Shown here: in pieces, positions 44,386 to 54,769 of the stretch
How positions within the stretch are numbered: the stretch's first letter is position 1
Layout of the letters: each line of letters opens with the position of its first letter
Origin: Miscanthus floridulus
Lineage: Eukaryota; Streptophyta; Magnoliopsida; Poales; Poaceae
Assembly (NCBI RefSeq): GCF_019320115.1
Contig: NC_089595.1
Span: 113,791,162-113,855,161, forward strand
DNA length: 64,000 nt
Direction of reading: 5' to 3'
The notes under the pieces: generated by a model
Database searches by the model: none
Told to the model about the DNA's origin: nothing
What the model saw: only the letters and a program-made list of their open reading frames with translations
Translations under genes and position numbers: made by a program

Positions 44386-45893
44386 GATGCCAAACTGTGG
44401 AAAACACTAAGCAAATTTCTAGACTGCATCAGATGAGTTATACATGTGCTTCCATTAGTAGCTTTGTTGTGTCGTTTTACAAAGAGAGACAGCTGCACTC
44501 ATTTTCTGTTTAGATGTTGCGAAAATATCCCTAGTTTTAATTTTACAAGTGATCTTTGTATCACTTTTCTATTTAGAGGCATTGATTCATATATGTAACT
44601 ATGTAAGCAATGAGTAGCTGCACTCATTTTCCAGTGCCACACCAATTAATGCATTTGCATGACGCTATTTACTTGCAATAGTGTCAAAATTTAGTGAAAT
44701 AACAAATAGTTTTAGCTACCAGCATTGCAAGACTACAAAAAGGATTTATGGACTTAAATATAAATATTCTCTGACATGAATATTTTTGTGTAACAAATGT
44801 AGTTTCATAGCCTTGATACTATGAATAAAGGGTCAAGTTAGTTGCATTGGTGCTCAAATATTATTGCCAAATGACAATGTAGTAGGCTATAGGTTGCAGG
44901 ATTCAGTCAGCCTCAAATAGTGTGGCATGTGTAGATAATGGGCAAGCCATTTTCAAACATACCATCTTTTTTCATCTCACTTGTCTAAATTTTTCACGCA
45001 TAAGCTTTTATAATCATATTAGCGTACAAATTAATTTAGACATGCCAATTCTGTTTTGACTTAATTAACAATACAAAAAGAACCAAGAAAAGGAAAATTT
45101 CCTTCTCACCTGAAACCCTTTGTTCAGGAGTGACAAGCAGATTGTGAAGCCTTCTTTCTATAGATGTGGTGCTCCCTTGCCCTCTTTTTGTGCAAAACTG
45201 AAAGTCAGGCTCCCTTGCCCTCCTATGCAGATGTGAACATGTGGTGACTTCCTTCACAATAGAGCTTCAGGCAAGACCAAGCAGTAGAAGGGTGCCTCAA
45301 CTATGGAATGGGAGGACCTAAAAATAATACATCCCTATCAATTGTTTGTCAATCCTCTTACTGTTGTCCACACAAGAATGTACTAGGAATCCCAAGAACA
45401 TACCTTACCTCCTCTGTCAATCCATGCTTTGCTTCCTTGGATCTAAGGAACAAGACATGGAGGGAGGGAATGGGAGGCAGCAGCAGATCGAGAATGGGAA
45501 AGGCGGTGGCTTAGCAAGGGCGGACGGTGGCTTGTGGAGGGCGGTGGCTTGGGGAGGAAGGGTGCTGGCCTAGGGAAGGAAGGGCGGCGGCTTGGGTTGG
45601 GGATGAAGGGTGGCGGCTTGGGGAAGGAATGGTGGCGGCTTGGGTTGGGGATGAAGGGTGGTGGCTTGGGGAAGGAAGGGCGGCAGCTTGGGGAAGACGT
45701 GCGGCCGTCGGGGGTGGCCGGCCGGCCAAGCGCTGGGCAGGCAAGCGGCGGGGCGCTGGGGCGGCCGGGCGGCTCACGTGCTTTGATGGGAGAAGAGAAT
45801 ACGAGCGTTCTTTCTTTCTTTCTTTTCTTTTTCAATTTTTTTTTGTTGTGGACTTGTGCTAGTTTCAGGCATAGATGGAAGCAACTGAACATT
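44386..45893. other. Continuation of CACTA element C or unrelated DNA; no certain gene
   Basis: 44386-45000 is AT-rich with no coding signal. On the minus strand 45892-45030 looks like a GC-rich first exon with an AT-rich upstream part. It is Pro/Ser/Arg-rich in translation and ends in a frame near 45140 followed by a GGTGAGA donor-like site. It could be a captured host gene start or the 5' leader of element C's transposase gene. I do not recognise the protein. Where element C ends in this interval is unclear. Confidence 0.4.
45555..45700 (+). repeat. G-rich tandem repeat, about 48-bp period
   Basis: The segment CTTGGGTTGGGGATGAAGGG recurs with a 48-base step (45591 and 45639), with partial copies on both sides containing GGCTTGGGGAAGGAAGGG. 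The two overlapping long frames across this block are low-complexity translations of the repeat. Confidence 0.75.
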
Positions 45894-48400
45894 GGGCATC
45901 CGAATGGTAAGCTTTTTTATCTGACTGATATTCATGTCTACTAATTGATCATGTCAAAGCTCTGACAATTCTTATGTTATTTGAAGTTCTCAGTTCATCC
46001 TGGTGGACGTGTTTGCATTTCTATTCTTCATCCACCTGGTGAAGATCCCAATGGTTATGAGCTTGAAAGCGAACGGTGGACACTAGTGCACATGGTGGGG
46101 TTTCTTGTTTAGGGCACATAAATTATGCTCGCTCTTTATTTGTTTACAGAATTATATTTACTATTTAACTCTTATACAATTATTCCTGCATACTATGGAG
46201 TGTTTCTGCATGTGTGTTTGTTTTTGTATGAGTGTATGTCACTGTTTTACTCTCTGTGTGTGTTTGTGTGTTTCTCACACACACACACTAGCAAGAATAC
46301 TCTATGACTGAACTTTTTGTTGATGTATGCCCTAGCCCATTAATTACTTTTATTTACACCAGTATAAATTATTAAGAAGGTCAACATTTTACTTTTGCAG
46401 TGATGGAGGCTACTTCAATGCAATAATGATCTTCCCCCAGAAATATCCTAATAACCCACCATCAGTAAGATTTACTTCTGAGCTAGGGCATCCGAATAGT
46501 AAGCTTCACTATCTAACTGATATTCATGTCTACTAATTGATAATGTCAAAGCTCTGACAATTCTTATGTTATTTGAAATTCTCAATTCATCTTGATGGTG
46601 GGGTTTCTTGTTTAGGGCACAAAAATAATGCTCGCTCTTCGTTTGTTTACATAATAATATTTACTTAGTCTTATACAATTATTCCTGCATACTGTGGAGT
46701 GTCCGTGTGTGGGTTTGTTTTTGTATGTGTGTGTCTGTGTCTATGTGTCCCTCACACACACTAGCAAAAATACTCTGATTGAACATTTTGTGATGTATTC
46801 CCTAGGCCATTAACTTTTCTTTACACCAGTAGATATTATTAAGGGGGTCAACATTTTACTTTTGCGGCGATGGAGGCTACTTCAATGCCATAATTACCTT
46901 CCCCTAGAACTATCCTAACAGCCCACCATCAGTAAGATTTACTTCTGAGCTCGGGCATCCGAATGGTAAGCTTTGCTATCTGACTGATATTCATGTCTAC
47001 TAATTGATCATGTCAAAGCTCTGACAATTCTTATGTTATTTAAAGTTCTTAGTTCATCCTGGTGGACGTGTTTGCATTTCTATTCTTCATCCACCTGGTG
47101 AAGATCCCAATGGTTATGAGCTTGAAAGTGAATGGTGGACACCAGTGCACACGGTGGGGTTTCTTGTTTAGGGCACATAAATTATGCTCGCTCTTTATTT
47201 GTTTACAGAATTATATTTACTATTTAACTCTTATACAATTATTCCTGCATACTGTGGAGTGTGTCTGCATGTGTGTTTGTTTTTGTATGAGTGTATGTCA
47301 TAGTTTGACTCTGTGTGTGTGTGTGTCCGTGTGTCTCTCACACACACACTAGCAAAAGTACTCTATGACTAAACTTTTCATTGATTTATGCCCTAGCCCA
47401 TTAATAATGTTTGTTTACACAAGTAGAAATTATTAAGAGGGTCAACATTTTACTTTTGGAGTGATATGGAGGCTACTTCAATGCAATAATGACCTTCCTG
47501 CAGAACTATTCTAACAGCCCACCATCAGTAAGATTTACTTCTGAGATGGAGCATCCGAATGGTAAGCTTAGCTATTTGACTGATATTCATGTCTACTAAT
47601 TGATCATCTCAAAGCTCTATCAATTATGTTATTTAAAATTCTCAGTTCATCCTAATGGACGTGTTTGCATTTCTACTCTTCATCCACCTGGTGAAGATCC
47701 CAATGGTTATGAGCTTGCAAGTGAACGTTGGCACCAGTGCACATGGTGGGATTTCTTGTACAAGGCACAAAAATGATGCTTGCTCTTTGTTTATTTACAG
47801 AATAATATTTACTATTTAACTCTTATATAATTATTCCTACATATTTGTGGAGTGTTTGTGTGTGGGTTTGTTTTTGTATGAGTGTATGTCACTATTTGAC
47901 TCTGCGTGTGTGTGTCTATGTGTCTCTCACACACACTAGCATAAATACTCTATGACTAAACTTTTTGTTAATGTATGCCCTAGCCCATTAACTTTTGTTT
48001 ATACCAGTAGAAACTATTAAGAGGGTAAACATTTTACTTTTGCAGTGATGGAGGCTACTTCAATGCAATAATAACCTTCCCCAGCACAATTCTGATAGCC
48101 CACCATCAGTAAGATTTACTTCTAAGATGGGGCATCCGAATGGTAAGTTTCGCTATCTGACTGATATTCACATCTACTAATTGATCACGTCAAAGCTCTG
48201 ACAATTCTTATGTTATTTGAAATAGTTCATCCTGATGGGGATGTTTGCATTTCTATTCTTCATCCACCTGTTGAAGATCCCAATGGTTATGAGCTTGCAA
48301 GCGAACAGTGGACACCAGTGCACACTGTGGGGTTTCTTGTTCAAGGCACATAAATAATGCTCGCTCTTTGTTTGTTTATAGAATAATATTTACTATTCAA
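45894..48400 (+). repeat. Five tandem units of about 590 bp (one of about 470 bp)
   Basis: Units begin at GGGCATCCGAATGG-like points: 45894, 46486, 46953, 47549 and 48129. Steps are 592, 467, 596 and 580 bases. The second unit is short because exon A has been removed: its flanks (TTCAT and GATGGTGGGG) are fused near 46590. Each unit carries GT-rich and CACACA microsatellites in the second intron. The last unit is cut after exon A and joins the next exon of the source gene. Confidence 0.88.
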
Positions 48401-48462
48401 TGTTCATGATGCCTTTGCTAAGTTATTATGCTGTTGAAAGTATAGTTCTGAGCATCATTTCG
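45894..48462 (+). pseudogene. Tandemly duplicated exon fragments of a UBC7/UBE2G2-type E2 enzyme
   Basis: Two exons and their introns are repeated. Exon B (DGGYFNAIMTFP ... PPSVRFTSE ... HPN) lies at 46401-46498, 46868-46965, 47462-47561 and 48046-48142. Exon A ([20 protein letters not shown], then YELASERW and PVHT) lies at 45993-46094, 47053-47153, 47646-47745 and 48226-48326. A first piece of the next exon (VESIVLSIIS) follows at 48433-48462. HPN, the active-site Cys in VCISIL and the acidic insert after it identify the G2/UBC7 class of ubiquitin-conjugating enzymes, linked to ER-associated degradation in other eukaryotes. Most copies keep GTAAG donors and TTTGCAG acceptors; some are damaged. 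The enzyme's start and end are absent, so this is captured genomic DNA and not a working gene. Confidence 0.88.
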
Positions 48463-50206
48463 TGATCCTCGGCCACTACAGCGTGGCCAGTGGGTTCCCG
48501 TGCAGCTAGTGGTGGCGGCTGTAAGGGATTCTAATTGATTTGGCCAAGATGGCGAAGGACAATGTTGGGTGATCTTCGTTGGCATTCTGTCGTGGGATAC
48601 CACGAAACACGCCCTCTAGCACCTTCGGCCAGTTCAGCAAGGTCATCAAGGCACAGGTACAGTGACAACTCTGCCCTTCTGTGATGCTTGTGATTTTAGG
48701 GGATTGGAGTTAGTTTAGTTGCGATCCAGTGTTTTGCTGTGATTTGATGGATGTGGTATGCTATTTCTATGTTCAAATTGTTTAGCTAAGGCAAAACAAC
48801 GAAGGGATACATGGAATAATGTTGTTTTGGGAGATTGCTCTATTAAAAGGATGTCTTTTTATCCTCTATGGTTGCATGATAGTCTGATTAGTAGTTGGAG
48901 AAATAAATGATAATCTGCTGCATATATATTTTTTATGGATACCATCACAAATTAAAAACTTTTCTTTGTGATACAGGAAGATTACACACTTCCATCTCAA
49001 CCTGACAGGTTTTGCTCTGGTTTTCTGTTCATCAGCATGTGTAGCTCAAGGGTTCGTCAGTGGTGCAGGCCTCCTCTCCACCACTCATTTCAGAAAATTG
49101 CTCTCCATAGGTTAGATTCAGATCTTATGTGCTTGAGTTCCTGGCCATGAATTGATTCAGCAACTATTATTTTGTTGCTGTCGGGGCAATTGTTTGCTTG
49201 GTTGCACTAGATTGAAAAGCAACAGAAATCATCTTGATGGTCGCTTGCATGTGGACTGATCGGTTCAACATGTTCATACTAACGATAAGTTTATATGTAT
49301 TGCTCTAGACATATAAGACTGCAAAGCCTTGCACAAACCAAACATCCAATAGTGTCTAGATGCAATTTTCTTTATTTGGACATGTTTTAGTCTCGGTTGT
49401 CATACTGCATTTTTTATGAGTGAGAACAATGGTGGTTAGCATTTCTATTTTAATGACAAAGCTCTGCAAGACAGTGATATGTGTTTTTGTTGTGGAATAT
49501 AGCAATAGATGTTCTTCTTGGTGCAACACAATTTTTATTGAAAAGAAGTGTGGGCCAAAAATATTCAAAACCCTGATTTTATCAAGCTATTATATGTTTT
49601 TATTTTTATTGAAATGAAGTATGGACCAAAAATATTCAAAATTCTGACATTGTTTGTTTTCTGTGTAGGAGCATAATCTCAGACCTTAAAAAGTTTGGGA
49701 AACACCAAGTAACCAGAGCACAACTAAACAAGGAAGATCTAATATCCATCTCACATTGCACTTCATTTCATAAACTGAGTTAAATCTACGCTATGAGAAT
49801 ACCAATGCAGCTCATACCAATGAGGACCATGCAAACCAGCTATCGCTCGATCAACATGTTCCAGCTATCGCTCTACAGGTTCTGAACAGCCCCTCCAGTC
49901 TTAAGGTCGACCAGGGGATCTCCTGTGGGCAACAGCGACTCGCTGGACACATGGGGTCAGTTATAGTGTGACTTGATCTTTAATTACCAATTTGAATACT
50001 GATCTTGATGTATTCAGATTAAGGAGAAATCTGTTGGTTTTTGTAAGAATGTGTAAAATCTTTTTTGGTGCAAAAAAAAAACAAACGTTCATATTGTAAG
50101 ATGTTATTAAAATGATTATATTCATGGTTGTACATATAATTTTTTAATTGTTGTATCATTCGAAGCACTTCTTTTTTCTCTCTATTAGTTATGTCTTACC
50201 GTATAT
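48463..50206. other. Non-repetitive DNA right of the UBC array
   Basis: No domain-bearing frame. A short GC-richer stretch at 48463-48660 ending CACAG|GTACAG could be another captured exon, but I do not recognise it. 49420-49620 contains a duplicated AAGTGTGGGCCAAAAATATTC-like segment (about 49545 and 49614). Otherwise AT-rich. Confidence 0.45.
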
Positions 50207-50237
50207 ACGTGTGTGCCACACGTGCATGGCCACTAGT
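50207..50237 (+). mobile_element. Helitron-like 3' terminus
   Basis: A perfect hairpin (50207-50223, arms ACGTGTG / CACACGT, loop TGC) is followed after nine bases by CTAG (50233-50236) and then T. Helitrons end in CTRR preceded by such a hairpin 5-15 bases upstream and insert between A and T. The orientation matches the captured UBC exons to the left. I could not identify the 5' end (TC after A), so the element is undelimited and the motif could be chance. Confidence 0.45.
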
Positions 50238-50636
50238 ATAATATAAAGTTAGATGCATTTTCTTTTTAAATCAGGTTGACCCCTTTTCCACTTACCAGCG
50301 AAAAACATCCATTACACATGAACAAAACGAGGTAGGGAAAGTACGAGCAGCGTGTGCTAGCTGCAAAACGAAAAACAAACAGCAGAACTAACACTATGAA
50401 ACCTGGCTAAGGAAACTAGCGCTAGCTCAACTGCCTAATGTAGTTTATAATAAAGGCAGAATTATGGACTATGTATGAAGGAAGACGTATGATAAACCAT
50501 GCTCTTTGTTCTCACCCATTAAAAAGTGCAACACTACTAGATAGAGATGCATAACTGCACGGCAATCAATGAGGAAATTAATGCAGACATCTGCCTATTA
50601 TGGAAAAGGATTACCTTAGGGAGAAATGGTCGCATT
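50238..50636. other. Intergenic DNA, no gene seen
   Basis: AT-rich, no coding signal. The last bases ATT (50634-50636) are the candidate target duplication of CACTA element D. Confidence 0.5.
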
Positions 50637-50945
50637 CACTACTACAGAATGTTACTGTAGGGGCGGCTCTAGAGCCTCTGTAGGGGCGGCTGCGCCAGCC
50701 GCCCTTCCCAGGGTGTTCCTACAGAGGGTGTCTCTGTAGGGCGGTTTTCTGACCGCCCCTGCAGTGCTCTCTGTAGGGGCGGCTGGTGTTTTCAGTTGCC
50801 CCTACAGTGCCCTCTGTAAGGGTGGCTGGTAATATCAGCCGCCTCTATAGTGGATTTCTATAAGGGCGGCTGTATCACCAGCCGCCCCTGCTGTGTGTAT
50901 TTGTAAGGGCGGTTCAATCAAGAACCGCCCCTACAGTGGATTTTC
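50637..50945. repeat. Left end and subterminal repeats of CACTA element D
   Basis: About eight copies of CTGTAGGGGCGGCT and its complement in alternating orientation, with variants (TGTAAGGGCGGCT). Foldback pairs can form across neighbouring copies. Confidence 0.85.
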
Positions 50946-51419
50946 CAGCAAAAAAATAAATAATTCAAATTCAAATCTAACCACATATATATATATATAT
51001 AATTCAAATTTGAATCTGACCGCCACAAATATACATATATACATCCACAAACACAAGACCATCATCACAAATCATAATTCACAAAAGTCCATCATTACAA
51101 CATAGTCCATTATGAAGTCCATCATTATAACATAGTCCATTAAGATATCCACAAGTCCACATGCAAAACAAAGTCCAAACCGATGGAGATCCAGCTAGCA
51201 ATGGTACTCCTATTTATCATTATTTTAGTGTTAACACTTGCACAGATGTGTTTATAATCTTTTTTAATCCTTCTTATTACCAAAGTCATTGCCACTTTGT
51301 CAAAGAGCTAAACTTTTGTCTAGATTAAATCAGACTTTTGCCATTTTCCAATTGGCTTTCATGCAGTGTTAACACACACAACACCAACAACCTCTTAAGG
51401 AATCCCAAGCTACTTGATG

Positions 51420-53725
51420 TACCTTCATAGTGTAGGAGCTTGTCTAAGCTGCCATTGGGCATGTACTGGAGCACGAGTGCTTTGAAGTCCAGGTTGGAGC
51501 AAGTGCTTAGTATTCTTATCAGGTTGCGGTGTCAAGCCATGCAAAGCACATGGCACTCAGCTCCAAAGCTTCTAATGGCCGGTTCTAGTCGCATGTTTAG
51601 AACTTTTATTGCAACAACCATACCATTGCTCAGTTGGCATTTGAAAACTTTTGCAAGACTTCCCGTTCCCAGAAGGTTGTTATCACTAAAGTTATTAGTG
51701 GTAGAAATTAGCTCATGGTAGGTAACTAATGTTTGTCTTACAACATTGCCTGGATCAGTGACACTAGCTTTCCTTCTAATCATTAGGTGGACACAAAGAA
51801 CAATGGAGACAAATGCAGCAGTGACAACTAGAAGAAGGATAACTAGAAGGTGTCTTTTATTTGAGTGAGAGTCCTCAAGACAAGGAGAAAATCCAAGATG
51901 GGGAGATCCACATAGCCCAGTGTTTCCAATCAAAGATATTGACGTGATGTTTGAAAAAATACCTCCCTCTGGTATCTTCCCTTCTAGCTTATTGAAGGAT
52001 AGGTTCAAGGATGTCAAGACCGTGAAATTGGCAAGGAACATGGGAATGGTACCAGAGATATTATTGAGGGAGATATTATCGAATGAGTTATGTGATAAAT
52101 TTAGGAAGTTGAGCATCATAATTTGTCCAAACGATTCTGGTATGGTTCCATGCAGATAGTTGCAAGAGAGGTCAAAGAAAGACAACTGTTTTAGCCCACC
52201 AACATCACTTGGAAGTGGACCAACAAAGAAATTGTTAGAAAGATCTAAAGAAATAAGTTTTTCTAGGTGGAAGAAGCTTGCTGGTATAGCTGAGTTTAAG
52301 CGGTTACTAGATAAGCTTATTTGTTCTAGCACACTAAGGTTGCCAATGCTGTTGGGTATAGAGCCAAAGAATTTGTTTCCTGGAAGATATAACTGTTGTA
52401 AGCTCCTCAGCATGTTAACATCTGTCGGTATAGGGCCAGACAAGTCATTGTTATCGACGCTAAGTAAGATGAGGTCTTGCATCATTGTGATAGAATTTGG
52501 GATATGTCCTGTGAATAGGTTGTTAAAAAGATTTAATGTTTCAAGATGGCTTAAGTTTGACAGTGTTGATGGAAGCCTACTTGTTAACTTGTTATAACCT
52601 ACACTAAACCAAAGTAACTCTGTTGATAGGTTCCCTATAAGATCTGGGAGCCCCCCTATGAAAGAATTAAAGCTCAGGTCAAGGACCTGGAGATTCTTAC
52701 AATTAGAAAGGGAAGACAAGAAGTTAAGATTCCCATCTAAATTATTCAATCCAAGAGCAAGCCTCTCAAGAGCTAGGATGTTATTCCCAAGTGTTGGTGG
52801 TACTGAGCTGGAGAAATTATTGTTGTGCATAAATAGTGTAGATAATTCCGAAAAATTCCAAAGAAAAGATGGAATCCGACCTGTTAGCTGATTGGTTCTC
52901 ATATCTAGTACAGTAAGATGGTGAGATTGCTAAGAACAGCTGGGATAGAGCCAAAGAGGTTATTTACTGCCAAGGAAAGATCGGTGAGATGTGGTAGTTG
53001 AGCCAACCATATTGGAACGGCGTCCACAAAATAATTGTCTGCCAAAGTGAGAATTTCTAAGTTTTTGCATGCTGCAAGTCCTGGTGGAATCGGACCCACA
53101 AAGTTGTTCTATTCGAGAACCAAGATCTTCAGTAGAGGAAGGCTAAAACTTTGATTGGTAGGAATGGCACCCGCAAAGTTGTTGTGTGCGAGATAAAGCC
53201 ATTGCATCCTTGACATGTTGTAGATGGTTGGGGGCACTATACTGGATAGGTTATTGTACCCCAGGTATAGGAATTCCAACTTGGGCAAGGAACCTAGGTT
53301 ATGTGGTATAGGACCTGATAAGCTATTGTTCATTAAGCTGATCTGCTTTATGGATTGCATATTATTGAATAGGCTTGGTGGTATGTGGCCAGTTAGGTCA
53401 TTCTTGGCAAGAGCAAACCTCTCAAGGCTGTGCATATTCTATAGTAGTCCTGGCGGGATATCCCCAGACAGGCTATTGGAACTGAGGACAAGATCCTCAA
53501 GCCTCGTTAGGTTTCCTATGGCAGTTGGAAGAGGGCCTGTGAGGCCATTTAAAGAAAGATGCAGAACCTTAAGCCGATGTAGCATGCCAAGTTCAGCAGG
53601 GATGGAGCCAGCGAGGCTAGTGTTTGCGAGGTTGAGGAAGGAAAGGAATGAAAGATTACCGAGGTCTGGGCTGAGCTCCCCTTGTAGGGGAACATCCGCC
53701 AACCTCTCGCCTCTCCCCACGGACT
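51420..53725 (-). pseudogene. Captured LRR receptor-like kinase fragment
   Basis: On the minus strand from 53725: about 22 leucine-rich repeats of the plant extracellular type (L..L.L..N.L.G.IP), a transmembrane segment (LLVILLLVVTAAFVSIVLCVHL) followed by basic residues, then a partial kinase domain (LLGTGSLAKVFKCQL, AIKVLNM with the ATP-binding Lys). Homology continues to about 51420 in the same frame after a TGA at 51532-51534 (CGA to TGA in HRNLI context) and then stops, without the catalytic loop. Other breaks are TAG at 53439-53441, TAG at 53109-53111 and a frameshift near 52920. The signal peptide and N-terminal cap are missing; homology begins at VPLQGELSP. The closest class is the LRR-XII group that includes Xa21 and FLS2. 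It lies inside CACTA element D, which suggests transduplication; the fragment cannot act as a receptor. Confidence 0.9.
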
Positions 53726-54258
53726 AAGCCAACATAAGCTAATGGTGAGTGATCAATGATGAAGTGTAGTCTCTTTTGTGATCTGACTATATACATTCAC
53801 TAATCTTTGGACACAAAAAAAATGGTGATGTCAATAGCATCACCTCACAATCTCTCAACAATTCCAGCATAGCATAGCACCATAAGCCTGTTTCGTTTCT
53901 GTGTTGGCACAAATGCTAACCATATGAACATTAACTAACCACCAAAGTGACTGACATTACCACATCAAACTAGATGAAAAGAATGGAACAAATAGTATTA
54001 GACCACTACTACGAAGCACTGCCAAGTAAGGAAGGATTGAAAAAAATGAAGAAACCAATTTATCAAACAGAAGGACAAGCCTCTATGAAGACACATGTAG
54101 AAGGCGTCGGCGGTGGGGGCGAGGATACTCACATGGAGAAGGCATCGGTGGTGGGACAGAAGGTCCTCCTCTAGGCGGCAGCGGCACGATGAGGGCGGGG
54201 AGATCGTCGGTGCCCTCGATCCCACCGGATTGCCGGAGACGGTGTTGATGACGCTCCG
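53726..54258. other. Element D interior, no supported gene
   Basis: Starts AT-rich and turns GC-rich after 54090. Minus-strand frames here are Pro/Arg-rich and probably untranslated leader of a transcript. No domain recognised. Confidence 0.45.
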
Positions 54259-54590
54259 GATCTAGGCGAGCGGAGAGGGAGAGGGAGGGGGCTAGCCGCC
54301 GGAGACGCGTTGGGAGCCTGCGGTCCTCGCCTCCTCGGTGCGGTGGGAACCCTAGCCTCCTCACTCTGGATCTGGGCGAGCGGAGAGGGAGAGGGAGGGG
54401 CCCGGCCGCCGGAGACGCGTCGGGGGCCTGCGATCCTCGCCTCCTCAGTGCGGCGGGAACCCTAGCCTCCTTGCTCCGGATCTGGGAGAGCGGAGAGGGA
54501 GAGGGAGGGGGCCAGCCGCTGGAGACACGTCGGGAGCCTACGGTCCTCGCCTTCCTCGGTTCCTTCGTGCCGTGGGAACCCTAGCCGCCG
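54259..54590. repeat. Three tandem units of 110 bp, GC-rich
   Basis: Units begin at 54259, 54369 and 54479 (GATCTGGGCGAGCGGAGAGG core, then CCGGAGACGCGT and GGGAACCCTAGCC). The third is the most diverged. CCCTAGCC on the plus strand (GGCTAGGG on the minus) is typical of plant first-exon or leader sequence, so a promoter-proximal segment may have been amplified. Confidence 0.88.
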
Positions 54591-54679
54591 AGGAATTGGG
54601 TAGCCTGATGGCGTCCACAGGAGATTTCGCCCAACACTTAACGGGTGGCCACAGCGATGGTCACTGATATACCTCAGAG

Positions 54680-54765
54680 CACTGTAGGGGCGACTGAGGT
54701 TATAAGCCGCCCCTACAGAGAAACTGTAGGGGCGGCTGAGGTTATAAACTGCCCCTACAGTTGAA
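54680..54765. repeat. Internal block of element D subterminal repeats
   Basis: Two foldback units of CTGTAGGGGCG(A/G)CTGAGGTTATAA followed by its complement, the same family as 50650-50945. Inside one element this is unexpected; it may mark the former right end of a smaller element. Confidence 0.8.
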
Positions 54766-54769
54766 TTTT

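Noticed and set aside
45443..45944. Long Gly/Arg- or Pro/Arg-rich frames on both strands as a novel protein
   Set aside because: Low-complexity translations of the 48-bp G-rich tandem repeat; open frames on opposite strands are expected from such sequence.
51532..53720. LRR receptor kinase as a functional resistance gene
   Set aside because: It lacks the signal peptide, the N-terminal cap and most of the kinase, and has at least three stops and one frameshift.
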